64,000 nt of DNA from Crocodylus rhombifer (Eukaryota > Chordata > Crocodylia > Crocodylidae), in contig JAVSML010024616.1 of assembly GCA_038503035.1 (NCBI GenBank), positions 504,068-568,067 on the forward strand, read 5' to 3'. Each line of letters opens with the position of its first letter. Positions within the stretch are counted from its first letter, which is position 1. The notes under the pieces are model-generated. The model was not told the origin of the DNA. It saw nothing but the letters and a program-made list of their open reading frames with translations, and ran no database searches. This document shows positions 24,565 to 37,022 of the stretch, one piece after another. The translations under genes and the position numbers were made by a program.

Positions 24565-24628
24565 CACAGAATCTTAGGGCTGGATGGGTTCTTCAAGGTT
24601 GCGTAGTCCAACCTGTGATTGTGTCCTC
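24565..24628 (-). mobile_element. CR1 LINE 3'-end fragment
   Basis: Plus strand reads CACAGAATCTTAGGGCTGGA, then TGGGTTCTTCAAGG, then GTAGTCCAACCTGT. This is the reverse complement of the conserved 3' end of amniote CR1 elements. It is only about 60 bp and diverged. Confidence 0.6.
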
Positions 24629-27068
24629 ATATATGACCTATACAAAATATAAAGAAACGGTGCCTAAACACACACTTGAAAATGCAGTTCAGAGAGTGTA
24701 TGAACTCTCATTTCTTTCTAAGACATTCAGCCATCAAACAGTAAGCTTGACATATGCTCTATAATTTGGGTAAACTCTCTATCAGCAACACAGATAAATC
24801 ATGAAAATTATTAACTGGATCCATAACAGAACCATTGTTATTGGTGATATGTCTCTGTCTCATGCTGGCAGCACAGCAGATGGGCAGTTAGAATGCATGG
24901 TCAGGTAACTGCTATGCAGAGGTTAGATGCAGAACAGATGGATAAGCTTCTTTGTGAATCTGAAGATTCTGTCTCTGTATCGCACACAGGAAAAAAAGGT
25001 ATGAAACAAAGTAGTGCAAAATGCACAGTGAGGTCTTTCTAGTCTCCATTAAAACTCATCTCCACTAAAACAATCTTTGTCCCACTCCTGCCTGGTCCCT
25101 CAAGTGAGCAAAGGAAGTGCCCAGGCTGGTAAAAAGTAAACATTCTACAGGCATCCTAAAATAGAAATACCCTGGAAACAGATCAGTCCTATACTGATTA
25201 TGTAAGGATATGGCTCAACCCAGACTGATGAGGATTGAGAGTTACAGTGTGTTCCAACACTGCTTTCCCAGTAATCTTTCACAAAAAGTGAAATGTAAAG
25301 ACTGTCATTAACTGGGAAGACTGTTCACCTGCTTGTGTCAAGAAATGATGTTAAACACAGCAATGCAATTGTATGTAAAAAAGAGAAATGTTTCACTTCA
25401 TCAAAACCTATTCGATTTTACAGCAGTGAGCAAACTCAGACTTTTTACACCTGAAGTCACTCACTATTCAATCTGGCATCAGTGTCATTAAAAGTCTTTG
25501 ATTCACAAGAGTCAGTGATTTTCACTTTGTTGTTCCTTGTGGACAACAAAAATGAAAAATAGGTCTGGACCACCACCGCAGCTCTGCAGCAACGTGTTAT
25601 GGAGTCCTCCTCATTCCCCTTCTGTTTCCCGAGTACCCGCTCAGGATTGCCTGCCTACCTGGCTGCTAAGGAACCCGAATGGCCTGACGTCTCCAGCCTG
25701 GTGTCTCAATATCTTCCCTGATTACCTGTGCAAAGAGAAGTTGAGCTGCAGTTATCCCCCCCTCCCCCATGTACCTGCACCCAAAAATGTGTAGCTTGGT
25801 AAATATGGATCTATCATAGATAGTTTTATCGGAAAATAATAATTATGGGAGAGTATTCAATTCTAAAGTTCAACATTTACAAAAGAATACCATGCTTGGA
25901 GACTAAAAAGCATTAAAAGTTGCTACAAAAATAAATATTTATTTTACTGTGGGATGATGTTCTCTATAATTTAGGTACTTAACATTATAAGAAGAAAAAG
26001 CAACAAGGAGCTCCCCCCAACGACCCTATACAACCACGTGCTAGAATCAATTCAAAGTTTTAACAGACAAAGAACTACTGCTTGAATTTCACTTCTTCCT
26101 TCTGTCAAAGGCATAATGTAGTAACTTCAGAACAACTGAAATTTAGGCAGGTTCACTTCAAGCACTCAGCCTATTAAAAGATATTTGTAAATTGATATTC
26201 TCAACCTGGATTAATTAATCCAGGCAATCAATTCACACAAAAAACACTATGTGGTGCCCTGAATCTTACTTGGAATGAACACATACTAGCATTATTGATG
26301 TGTCTCTGGCCAATCATGATTCAAGACTCAGAATTAACAACAAAATAAAACAGAAATCTGTAGACAGATATTTTCACATATGCTCTTAGACCTACTTCTC
26401 CAAGATGCTACTGATAAAATAAGGATAAAATATGTTAAAAGAAATATATCTTTTTAATCACACAAAACCCAAGGGACTATTTGAAATCTAGATTGTGCAC
26501 ATAAGCAATGGAAAAGGTATTGAATGATCAGACTAGCTTTCCATGTACAACTGAGACTAAAGATCACAAAACCATGATTTTAATTATAACTATTTAGTTG
26601 AACATGTCCTTTTATTGTATTTCTATATCTATCTTTTTTCTAGGACAAGGCCTCTTCAATTCTCTTCTACAGTAGCAATAAGATCAAACTATCCCTGGGC
26701 CCTGGAGAACAACATGAGTGGCTCCTTGCCTGAGCCTTTAGTTTAAAACTACTGGTTACTCTGTTGCCAGGGCTTTTTTAATCTTTGCCCACTGGCCAAA
26801 ATTTAGGATTTGCTTCTGCTTCCCAAGTTTCTTTTGCTGTTAACTCAGCAAGAATTAATTTAATATCAGTAGATAACTGAAAAATATAAATGTAATCATC
26901 TTCCAACCCAAGTTGGATTTTCATACATTTTGGGCAAGACTAACAACGGTAAAAACCTACTGCATACACTTTAAGAACTCAGGACAATAAATTCAGACAG
27001 GCCCCCCAAGTTCAGAACAAAGCTGCTAGCTTGGCACCAAATAATTGTGCATCAAACCTAATCTAATA

Positions 27069-27403
27069 GGCTGCTTGAAGACTTTAAAAAACAAAACAAA
27101 GCAAAAAAAAATGTACCAGAAGCAGCACTGTGTTACTTTTACCCAGCTCCACAGCATCAAGCACTTCAGCAGAGCTTTTTGGTGCTTTTATCTAAAGCTG
27201 CTATTAGATATCTAAATCAGCTATTTGATAAAAGCGCCAAACCCCACCCCCCCAATAAAGCACCCAATCTATACAGACGTTGGGCGAGCTGAGTCTAACG
27301 TGCTGCCGTTTCTGGGCATGTGCTGAACTCAGTGCAGAAGCACACGCCCAGTTTAAAGTAAAGTGCCATTTGGGGTGTTTTTTTTAAATGTCTGCAAGCA
27401 GCC
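27069..27403. mobile_element. Nonautonomous DNA element with GGCTGCTTG ends
   Basis: The left end GGCTGCTTGAAGACTTTAAA and the right end, inverted as GGCTGCTTGCAGACATTTAA, form terminal inverted repeats of about 25 bp. A shorter relative at 42559-42751 shares both ends and the inner words TATACAGAC.TTGGGCGAGC and TTTAAAGTAAAG. No target duplication is clear, so the superfamily is not assigned. Confidence 0.6.
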
Positions 27404-27536
27404 ATATTTTCCAGTTCAGTCCATTACTTATTCTTTTAATCACCATGAAATTAAGTTTTACTTTTCCATTCTGCTAGCACCCTGTTCAAGTATTCATATA
27501 AATATGTAAGTGAACTTAGGTACGTAGGGCATTTTT

Positions 27537-27807
27537 ACACGTGCTCTGGGGGTGAGGTCGGCCTCACTAATTAAAAGCGCCTGCATGTCACATGTATCGG
27601 CATCTCTGTGCTGAAAAAATGGCAGCGGGGTGCTTTGAACTAAATCTCAAACGTGTTTTTATGTCAAAGCACCCTGCCATCATTTTTTCAGCACGGAGAC
27701 ACACGGGGATGCTGATTCCCATGACACAGAAGGCTGCTGGAGTGTGTCAGTTTCCGTGCTCCAGCAGAGCACATTGGAGCAGGCTCCCTGCATGTCCACA
27801 GGAGCCC
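27537..27807. mobile_element. Harbinger-like MITE, copy 2 of a 270-bp family
   Basis: It is 271 bp with ends GGGCATTTTTACACGTGCTC and, inverted, GGGCTCCTGTGGACATGC. Flanks are GTA and TTA, a 3-bp duplication with one change. The central arms AAAAATGGCAGCGGGGTGCT and its inverted partner around 27675-27695 pair as in the 15061 and 53245 copies. It has no transposase. Confidence 0.7.
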
Positions 27808-28891
27808 TTAAGTGTGATTTTATTCCACTCTGCCTAAGTCTCTGAAAAACTCAGTGTGAATGGTAGAAAGGTGGTTTTCCTTTTCTTGTTGCTTTTTTGT
27901 GACCCAATCTTAGGGGTAAGATGATAGTGTGTTACAAGTGTGGATGACATTAATGGGTTTCCAGGACTTGAATAGAGTGAAATAGAATGGACCTTTGTCC
28001 ATTGTTTCTTCTTTTGTACCATCTTTTCAGACAAAGTTTTCAGAAAAACGTTTCAGTAAGCTCTCTGAATAAGACATTTCCCTATTTCTTATTACACATT
28101 TCACACTTCTTTGGGATCTGTACAATTTATAGATGCCAAATCTTGTATCCTATATACACGCACACCCAAAAATGAAATGAAACCAATACACACATGGATA
28201 CCACTTTATGGTGAGGCAGATTCTTGTTCAAGAATACGGCGCTACAAGGCAAACATATATGTCCTACACAGGTGTCAAATGAAAAGTCTATGTTAAAATG
28301 CATTACTTTTAGAGAAAATGTATTTTCAAACCATATAATGTTAGTGCCATTAGGCAAATTTAAATTTGTGGAGTGTACCCACCCACCCCAAAAATCCCCT
28401 ATTACAAACAAAAAGCCTCAGAAAGGTTTTAGACCACAGTAATTGTCCGGCAATTTTGTGTCAGCTTCAGTAATTAACGGTATGTTCCATTAACTGCCAA
28501 GTCTCCAAATCAAACAAAATTATAAGACCAAAACCTTTGTGAAGCCACAGTAACAGGCTTGAAGCCTGTCAGATGCTCACATTATATTATCTAGCTGGTG
28601 GATTTCTTTTAATTTACTACAGCAGTTTTTTTCGTATCCGCTCAAAATATATTATAAAGGAATTTCCAGCCTGAAAAAGTAAATGGAAGGTTTTGCCTTT
28701 TATCCATTGGAAGACTTTTCTGCTGGGCTAATAAAAATTCCTGTTATTAGCTAAGAGCTTAAGCCTGTAAAATTTTGACTTACCCAATATAATCAGGCTT
28801 GCTAATACACGAATACACCTCATTCATTTCACTTTTCTAACTAAATAAATTTAGGGTTTACATTTAAAGCTCAGAGTTCTTTTATACTTAC

Positions 28892-29106
28892 CGTTTATTT
28901 GGATCTTTTATCAGTAGACCCGAAAGTAATGATTTTGCATCTGAAGACAGAGTTCGAGGAAATTTTATATCCTCCATTAGTATCAGTTCAAATAATTTCT
29001 CATGATCTTGATTGTAGAATGGTAACCTCCCACACATCATTTCATACATGACAACTCCCAAGCCCCACCAGTCTACCGCACGACCATAGTCATTGTCTTC
29101 TAATAC
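28892..29106 (-). CDS. AKT3: AKT3 coding exon, residues 317-387 plus two bases of Arg388
   Basis: The acceptor is minus-strand TTTTAG at 29107-29112, and the donor is CG|GTAAGT at 28891. It begins [19 protein letters not shown], the P+1/alpha-F region after the APE motif, followed by [20 protein letters not shown] and then [12 protein letters not shown] and LLIKDPNK. The 215-nt length and phase 2 ending fit AKT3. Residues such as [18 protein letters not shown] are characteristic of this family. It is intact and under normal splice signals. Confidence 0.97.
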
Positions 29107-30163
29107 CTAAAATACAAATAGAAAAAACAGGCATGAAACATGCTATTTTTCAAAAATGTTCTTTTTATTCCATTTAGAATAAAGATTTTCATGAATTTAA
29201 CACAAATTTCAATCCCATTGCTGTTTTGTGGGAAATGGAGTCCTAAAACAAAGGATATTGAGAGCCAATGACAATATGAAGCTTCTTACTTCTTACAGTG
29301 GAACTCAACCCATGTTGGCTGATATGCTAGTTAAGCTAAAGGTTGCTATGACTACACAATTGGGGGGTGGGGTGTAAAAATGTCTGAGACGGACAGACAA
29401 AATACAGAATCTGAAAGTTCCTTCTGAAAACAATCTGTGATTATTTTCTCATCTCCAGTCTCTTAAATCCTTCTCCAAAACCCCATTTACAATGGCCTCA
29501 ACTTCAGTAAAGGGAGGTAAGGGCTCTCAGACAGTCTCAGCCCCAGCTCCTCTCTAATTTCTGTCTCGTGAAAAGGGAGATAAAAACACTCCTACCCACC
29601 TTCTATCTTTTTAACAGCAGGAATAAAGTCTAAAACTAGAACATGGTTATGCAGAGTTTCGTTACAACCTGTCCATATGTTGGCCCCCAACCACTACTTC
29701 TCTTAACTGTTCCATTATGCTACCTGTAAGCAGACAACACAGGAGGCCTGAATTGATTCTGATGTATTGATTTACGCTTGCTGACAAAGTTTACATCCCC
29801 AGAGGACTATTTCATCTTGCACCTTCCATATCAGTATCCCCATGGTGAACAGTGATAAGCACCTTATACCAGCCATTTTCAGTATACCTTCACAGCTTGA
29901 ACTACAGACATGTAGGAACATGTAACAGTGGAAAAATGGATATATATTAAAACTAAAAAATGATGCATTTGAAGGAGACAATGTGTACACAGGTATAATG
30001 CAGACATCTATTAGAGTGCTTTTACTGGCAAATCCTTTATAAGTCTCAACCAAAAGCCTTAACAGTGTTGTAACCATTAAAATAAGAGGAGTCTGTTTAT
30101 ATAAGAGGCAATGTACTTTAAAGCCCTAGTCATATATTTATTAAAGAAATATACTCTCAAGAG

Positions 30164-30499
30164 TAGGGGTGGACAATTATTTTGGCTGGAGGGCTGTTTA
30201 CCGAGTTTTGGCCACATGGGTAGCCATGTCCCCTGACAAGTGCTCCATTCCCTGGTCACCATTTTGTGACTGGAAGTCCCACTCCCTAACCCCAACCTTT
30301 GCCACCAAAAGTATTCCTTTCAGCCAGAGGTTTTGCCCTGGGTCCTACTGCCCCTGGCTCTTGTCAGCTTTGATAGGCTGCCAGGGCAGACAAATATTAA
30401 TTTCTTAAATTTTTTAGGGGTCCCGCAGGCTGGATAGAACGGCTTGGCGGGCCATATTTTGCCACATCCAGCCCGCAGGCCATATTTTGCCCGTCCCTG
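30164..30499. mobile_element. hAT-like nonautonomous transposon
   Basis: The left end is TAGGGGTGGACAATTATTTT and the right end, inverted, is CAGGGACGGGCAAAATATGG. The inside has the GGCCACATGGG and CCCGCAGGC..GGGCCATATT words seen in many vertebrate hAT MITEs. A shorter copy at 51908-52093 shares AGACAAATATTAATTT-type and AAATTTTTTAGGGG words. The 8-bp flanks here (CTCAAGAG and CTCACATC) agree only in part. Confidence 0.6.
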
Positions 30500-31053
30500 C
30501 TCACATCATTCATAATGCAAACACATGCATGGCAGGAGGTGCAATTTTGGGTAGCTGCAATAAAATCTGTAGATCCCAATCCCACATCTGCTGAAACATG
30601 CAACCCACCTGGAGCTACCCAACATAAGCACTGGTAAAAGGAAGCTGTGGATCAGGGAACTCCCTAATCCACAGCTGTCTACCCCATGCACCTTGAAATG
30701 GTTCATGTATAACTTGCTGCATGCGGGCTGCAGATTGAGAAGCCCACATGCATCTGGGCAGAACACATGCCCATTACAGTTCTGTGCCAAAGGCTGCTTG
30801 AGCTGGGAGAGCTTCCCATCCCCAGCTGCCTGTGGGGTGGTGACAGCCAGCTCCTCCAGCCCCAGCTGCCCGCAGCACCAAACTGTCACCATGTAGAGCC
30901 ACAGGCAGCTGGGCACTAGGGATGTCCCCACTTGGTGACAACTAAAGCCCCATCAGGCTGCATAGGGGACTTTAATGTACATGTTCAAATTAAACCACAG
31001 CACAAACCAGACACTAAGATGTTCCACAATAAATGAAGGAATGAAGAGAGAGG

Positions 31054-31400
31054 CAGGGAGGGTATTCTACTACTGCAGCAAGGTTCTGCAAGCCTCACCA
31101 CTACAATGCAGCAGCCTGTCTCACCCTGCACTGTGCCAGGTCAGCCTGAAGTAGTCTGGATAAGGCGGAGGCATTCTGCCACAGCAGTGTATCTTGATGA
31201 GCCTTGGAGGCATAGCAGCCTACCTCACTCTGCACTGCTCTAGGCTAATATGGAGCAAAGCAGGGATATTCTGACATGGTGGCAAGGCTTGGCAAGCCTC
31301 GCTGCTGGGACACAGCAACCTGCCTTGCCCTGCACTGCTCTGGACTGATCTGGAGCAGTGTCAGGCATGGCAAGGGAATTCTCCCACAGTGGAAACCCTT
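31054..31400 (+). repeat. Degenerate minisatellite, period about 95-110 bp
   Basis: Roughly three and a third units are present. Each unit has an ATTCT word (31064, 31173, 31268, 31378), then a GCAAG..CTTG.AAGCCT-like part and CCCTGCACTGCTCTGG. Units differ by substitutions and small gaps. It could be part of a larger GC-rich repeat. Confidence 0.6.
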
Positions 31401-34162
31401 TCTAGAAGGGTTCCCACTGCAAGAGAATGCAACCCCCACCTCCCCTCTGCCAATCAGCTGACTGGTGGCAGATGGGGGCCATTCTTCATCTTGGGGAATC
31501 CATTCACAGAAGAATCCCACTCTCCCCCTCAATCAGCTGTTTGGCAAGGGTGAGGGAGTAATTTTTCAGAGCAGGATCCCCCGCAGGACTTCCTGACAGC
31601 TCGCCCCTGGGTGGGCTATCAGGGACTCTTCTCCCTGGGAGAGGAGGAAGGTGAGGAAGCAGAGGACTGTGGGATCTTGTGTGTCCTTCACATCTGAAAG
31701 AAGTAGCCAGGCATTCAAGTTAGATCAGGAGGAATGAAATCTGAACAACTCCATTTTTTTTGTCAAAAGGAAAGCTCTTCTCTCAGCATAAATGTAATGT
31801 CCATTCATGGCCTTAATCTATGAGGACCAACTCCTATTACAGGGCTTTTGGCACTTCCCTCTGTAGCATCTGGTAGCTGCCACTGTCAGAAACAGCAAAC
31901 AGACAGATCCAGTAGAGCAATTCTGATGTGCACATGCTGATTTATGCAGTCAAATTCTTAGTCTTCATTATCCTTAAACATCAGAAATAGCACATTGAAA
32001 AAAAATATATTGTTCAGGGCATTTATGTCACTAAGATCAAGAATAGTACATTTTAATAAATGATCTTGCACTGTTTACAGTTATGTCAAAACAGACACAG
32101 ACTCATCAGCTATTTTTATTATATCATAAGGTGATATTTCCAAAGAAAGTGCAAGGTTTCAGTAAGTTTAAAATTAGACAAATGTAAGATAAAAGTACAC
32201 ATGACCAAGTGAACTAAAATCACTCTTACTTTTTAAGAGTACTTAAACATTGTGCAAGTGTGAAAACAAAGCAGACAATTTCCTGAAAAAACTGTATATT
32301 CATTTATGACCCTTGTATATTACCTCTTTCTCTGCAGTAGAAGATTCAGGAGAAACAGTATATGACAGTTTCTACTGTTAGCCATTTTCTTGTAAAGAGA
32401 GCAACATACATAAAATAGTGACATCAGTAGACCAGATTCATATGAACCATAAATTGAGATGTCATTTGAATGTGTGATTTAAAAATAGCAATGGGAAAAA
32501 AACCTTTAATTTCCTGAAGGCATTATCACATAGCCAATAGCTGGAGCATACTGATTTTGGGGCTTTACCTAATTTATGCAGGACTTTACCTAATTATAAT
32601 AAAAAGTATGACCAACCTTTTGCTGCATTCCCACAACAGCAACAAAATAGTGGTACAAAAAAAGAGCCAAATGTGATTTTTAACCTCTTTTTACATAAAA
32701 TCATAAAAAAACATAAAAGCTGGATTAACTGCCTCCGGAACCCGCATATTACCAGCCGGGTTCTCAACCCCAGCTGGCAAAACTGGCAACCCTTTATTTC
32801 TGTTTAAATACCTGGTTTACAGCCAGACAGAGAAGCAAGTGCATCAAAGGTTTTAGTTTAGGAAAAATGGAAAAATGGCAATGAAAAAAGGGTGTAAATT
32901 ATGAAAATGTGTCTGTTTAATATAAATTTAATAAAAGTGTATAATACATTCATAACAAATGCATGCAACTATTTTTTCTTTACATGAAGGAAAGTAACAG
33001 ATCTGCAGTTGAAGATTCTTTCAGCATTTCTGGACCATGAAAAGTCAAGAATTGTGGGTGCTCAGTAACTTTTGGGACAAATCCACAAAACATGTGCATG
33101 TGGATATATATTCATGTACATATCATGTATATATCATCCTAGTGTTTGTAAAGGCTACTTTAACAATTCTAAAATTTTCACTTTTTGTTCTTAAACTGAA
33201 TGCATCTCAGGATCAGGAAAGCTTCTTCACAATTAGGTACATGCATCTTTAATATCAACAGTGAACCTATAAAAGCAGCATGACAAAAAGTTATGTAGTC
33301 TGCATATGATATTAAAGCAATATTTAAGGATTTCCATTAATAGAGTATGTAAGTGTCACAAAGGAATGAGAATATACGCAAATGAAGACTATATTGCAAA
33401 AAGGCACATTTTTATGAATTAACTATGACTACAAGTCACATATGTGTCTTTCCCAAAGTAAGCAAACCCATGGCAAGGCAAACCATGTACCTTTCCTTTC
33501 CTTACTTTCTCAGCATAGGTTCCAAAAAGTTCTATTTTATCCTGTTCAATATCCACAAAACTTATTAGTAAAGAGGTGTGTATTACAGTGTGGATGACTT
33601 CTGAATACAGAAGACACTCAGCTCTGAATGTCTGTTTCATTCCATCAAAACAGTGCACCTAACAACTTACTACTTGGAGACTAGAATATAGGTTCACTGA
33701 AGCCCATCACAGAAAATACCATGAACTACTGGAAGAGACCTCAAGACATGACAATTATTGTCTCCCTTAAATAAGGGAGTATGCCAGCCATTTGTTAGTA
33801 AACTTCAGAACATAAGAAATTATGTTAACTAAGTTAGCTACCCTGTTGGTTCACAGTACATCCATTTACATTGACAAAGATGACCATAAGCTTGATTCTC
33901 ACACATGCTATTGACTCATTACAACATTCTGGCATGGCAAAGAGCTCTTATAAAGGCATAAATTAAAATTATGATTTAACTGTGATTATTACATTTTTAT
34001 GAGCACCAACATTGCTCTTAATTATATAAACTTGCCTATAATAACTGACATTAGAACATGACAAAAGTTCACTCAGGTACTTTAAAAAGGTCTATACAAG
34101 AGCTCCAAAGATGCATATTCTCTAGTCTAGTAAAAACATCTAAAAAGTTAAGTCAATCAGGA

Positions 34163-34265
34163 CTTCTAATAGAGATGATATCTTTTATTAGACCAACAAG
34201 ATTTTTGTAAAAAAAAATCTTTAATTCAAGTTTTCAGGCACAAACACCTTTCATCAGGCATTGGA
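34163..34265 (-). mobile_element. Penelope-like 3' end, inverted piece
   Basis: Minus strand reads TGATGAAAGGTGTTTGTGCC, then an A/T tract, then CTTGTTGGTCTAATAAAAGA and CATCTCTATTAGAAGTCCTG. It is the same tail as in the plus-strand copies that follow and in 12771-12917. It sits head to head with the next copy. Confidence 0.7.
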
Positions 34266-34295
34266 GAAAAGATTGTAAAAGTTTTGCTGGGTAGA

Positions 34296-34420
34296 AATGA
34301 AAGCTTGCAATTAAAGAAATTATTTTTGCAAAAATCTTGTTGGTCTAATAAAAGATATCATCTCTACTACAAGTCCTGATTGCCTTTTCCTCTAGACCAA
34401 TATGGCTACAACCTGACACA
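34296..34420 (+). mobile_element. Penelope-like 3' end, plus orientation
   Basis: Contains GAAAGCTTGCAATTAAAGAA, then CTTGTTGGTCTAATAAAAGA, then TTGCCTTTTCCTCTAGACCA and ATATGGCTACAACCTG. It directly follows the inverted piece, giving the head-to-head arrangement typical of 5' inversion during target-primed insertion. Confidence 0.7.
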
Positions 34421-34689
34421 TGGAAGCTATTGAATTTTAGCTGATTTTTAAAAAATGAAATCTTCATATTTCCCAAGCAGGGAGCAATTGTGACCACCTG
34501 AAATCTGAGATCCTGCTCCTGCCTTTGTTTCAAGGTAATCTGCAAATCACAGATCCTCACAGGAGGTGAGAGCTCCATACCGGCTATGAACTGACTTCCC
34601 AGAGGAGTTTTTCATCTACTGACTCCTCTGTGAAATCCTATGAAATATGAACTTTCATTTCTACCCAGGAGAATTTTTACAATCTTTTC

Positions 34690-35122
34690 TCCAATGCCTG
34701 ATGAAAGCTGTTTGTGCCTGAAAGCAGGGACGATGAGTAGGGGGTGCACATGCACCCCAAGCATGGCAGTGTACCCCTTGCAAAAAGTGCCACCGTCAGT
34801 GGCATCTGCGGGCAGCCAACAATCCACACTGACCACCACCACTGCTGCCAGTGGTGCCTGCAGGTGGTTGCCAACCTGGTTGGTGTTCGCCAACCCACAC
34901 CCCTGCCGCCGGCAGTGCCGGAGGCGTCTGCAGGAGCTCCCTGTTTACCACTGCTGTGCTCCCGCCACCACCAGCACGGCTGGGGCCCCCACTGTTCATG
35001 CCCTTAAGCTTGCAATTAAAGGCATTTTTTTGCAAAAATCTTGATGGTCTAATAAAACACATCATCTCTACTATGAGTTCTGATTACCTTTTCCTCTAGA
35101 CCAATACGGCTACAAACTGGAT
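34690..35122 (+). mobile_element. Penelope-like 3' end with a GC-rich insertion
   Basis: The tail starts ATGCCTGATGAAAGCTGTTT and is interrupted after CCTGAAAGC near 34726. It resumes AAGCTTGCAATTAAAGGC near 35004 and ends TCTAGACCAATACGGCTACA. The insertion (about 34727-35003) is GC-rich, begins AGGGACGATGAG and ends CATGCCCTT, with AAGC on both sides. The insert is an unnamed nonautonomous element to me. Confidence 0.65.
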
Positions 35123-35399
35123 ACCTAAAAGATTAAGTAATATTTACACTCTAGAGAGTCCATTTAGACATCTGCCTCCAGGCATATGTACGTACTTAAG
35201 TGTTTTTATGGGTATTTTACAGACACTGGACAGTACACAGTTCTCAGCCAGGGGTGAGCTCTGTATTACATAAAAATTTGAATTTTTACTATGCTCAAAA
35301 GGCTAGAGAGTATAATTATTATGTTTATTATGCAGAGATAGCAAAATACCAACCCTAGCTAACAAAGTATTTCATAGTCAAAGCCACTGCATTTCAGTA

Positions 35400-36922
35400 G
35401 TCTCATGCAGAGGTGTGAAAGGGCAGCTCCATACCCTGAGCAGTTATGGGCACCATGCTGCTAGTGGCTGCATCAGAACCAGCTGCAACAGCATCTATTT
35501 TTGCACTTCTTTCCCTCCCTCACCCCGAAAAAGTGGTTCTCAAAGTTGCAGCCCCAGCCACCCCCTCAATGGGCGCGCCCACATATGCAATCACATGTGC
35601 TTGAAGCAGCTCCAATAGAAGTAGTGCAAATTTGAGCTGGGGCTTTTTGCTCAGCACACGTGCCTGGAAATGGACTTTGGTGTGGGATAAATTGTGCCAC
35701 TTGAGGCAAAATAACTGCCTGCCTCCTCCCGGATCTGCAGCCAGAGGGAGCTAAAGCCTGAGACTAGCACCTGTGCTGGCCCCAGCAGTATAAAAAGCTG
35801 CCCTGTGCTGGCCCCAGCAATATAAAAAGCTCCCCTGGCAAGTAGCTCAAGGCTACTTGCTCTCAGGAGCTTCTGGGGCCCCGCCAATTGGTACCTGGGG
35901 ACACTACCCCTTGTGCCAGCTGGACTCCTGAAGCAGCCCTGAGAGTTCCCTGCACCCTCTACCAGCAGTCCGGCAATGGGGGCTACTGCCTGGCTGTGAC
36001 CTGCTACCATCTGCAACAGCATGTGGCCCCAAGGCTCTGTGCCTGTCAGACCTGGATGGAGACTGCACAGCCAGTCTGGGCCAGCTGCCAGCGGGCTGTG
36101 GCTGCACAGTTGTCTTTGCGTAGCACTACTGACATGCCCCTGCCCAGCCATCTGGGAAGCTATCACTCAGAAGATGTTCCCATGTAGTGGCCTGCTTTGA
36201 AGTGTCAAAGCATGTCCTCCTGCCCCAAGTGGCCAGGAGGTCAGCCACCGCCAGCTGGGTTTTAGGTGCCAGCTCTGAGCAGGCTCTTCTGCCTGCCTCC
36301 TGCCACTGGCCTCCCTAGCAGGAATTCTGGTGTTCCCTATTTAAAACCTGCAAAACCTCTGAAAAAATAATCCCAAATTCACTCTTTAAAATACCCTCAA
36401 ATCCTGTTCTTCCACAATTAAAACAAAAGACCAACACACACACATACACACACACAGAGAGATCGGTTGAGCTATGTTTTATTGATATATTTACAGTTGT
36501 AAAGCAACTTGGAAGCCTACCAGTGCCTCCATCATCACAATAAAATGCATTCTAATTATCTATACAGTTTGGCATTGACTTTGGGCTTCTCTGTCATAGA
36601 AAAATCAGAGCTGCCCCTACCCCCTTCGCTCACCAGAATGTGCAGTGTTAAGCAGCACTGATATGCCACCGCCCTGCCCCTCAATCTCAACCCACAAGTT
36701 ACCTCCCACCCCATTCTCCTCACTTCTACCCCACAGAGCCAAGAATGTGGGTGACGGGTTTTTGGGGGTGGCTTGGGAGTGTTGGGTTTGTAGGTGGATT
36801 GTGGGGTGAGTGAGGCTATGGAGGGGGTTACGAGGCAGGGCTGCTCAGGAGGGATGGGTCCCCTCCCCTGCAGGGTGCAACCCCCCTGCACATCTCATGG
36901 ACTGCCCCCCCCCCCCCCCCCC
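35400..36922. other. GC-rich repeat-like tract without a recognisable gene
   Basis: This part is clearly GC-richer than the flanking intron. It contains a two-copy 32-bp tandem repeat (35772-35835, unit with CTGGCCCCAGCA and TATAAAAAGCT), short palindromes, a CA tract at 36437-36465 and a C-run before the gap. Long open frames on both strands here have no start context, conserved domain or splice pattern that I can support. It is probably old transposon or satellite material. Confidence 0.45.
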
Positions 36923-37022
36923 NNNNNNNNNNNNNNNNNNNNNNNNNNNNNNNNNNNNNNNNNNNNNNNNNNNNNNNNNNNNNNNNNNNNNNNNNNNNNN
37001 NNNNNNNNNNNNNNNNNNNNNN
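36923..37022. other. Assembly gap (100 N) inside a C homopolymer
   Basis: Exactly 100 N, likely a placeholder of unknown length. It is flanked by at least 18 C residues on the left and 7 on the right. Apparent frames crossing it are meaningless. Confidence 0.98.

Larger units (their letters stand above)
23493..28891 (-). other. AKT3 intron (5.4 kb)
   Basis: Bounded by donor GTAAGT (28886-28891) and acceptor TCTCAG. It contains a CR1 3'-end scrap (about 24565-24628), an element with GCTGCTTG termini (27069-27403) and a Harbinger-like MITE (27537-27807). The stretches 23500-24560, 24640-27060 and 27810-28880 show no gene or recognisable repeat. Confidence 0.75.

Noticed and set aside
30506..30931. 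141-codon minus-strand open frame
   Set aside because: GC-rich repeat DNA with partial similarity to the interior of Harbinger-like elements, no domain, no splice or promoter context.
35651..36166. 171-codon minus-strand open frame
   Set aside because: It sits in GC-rich repeat-like DNA where frames open by chance on both strands; no conserved motif.
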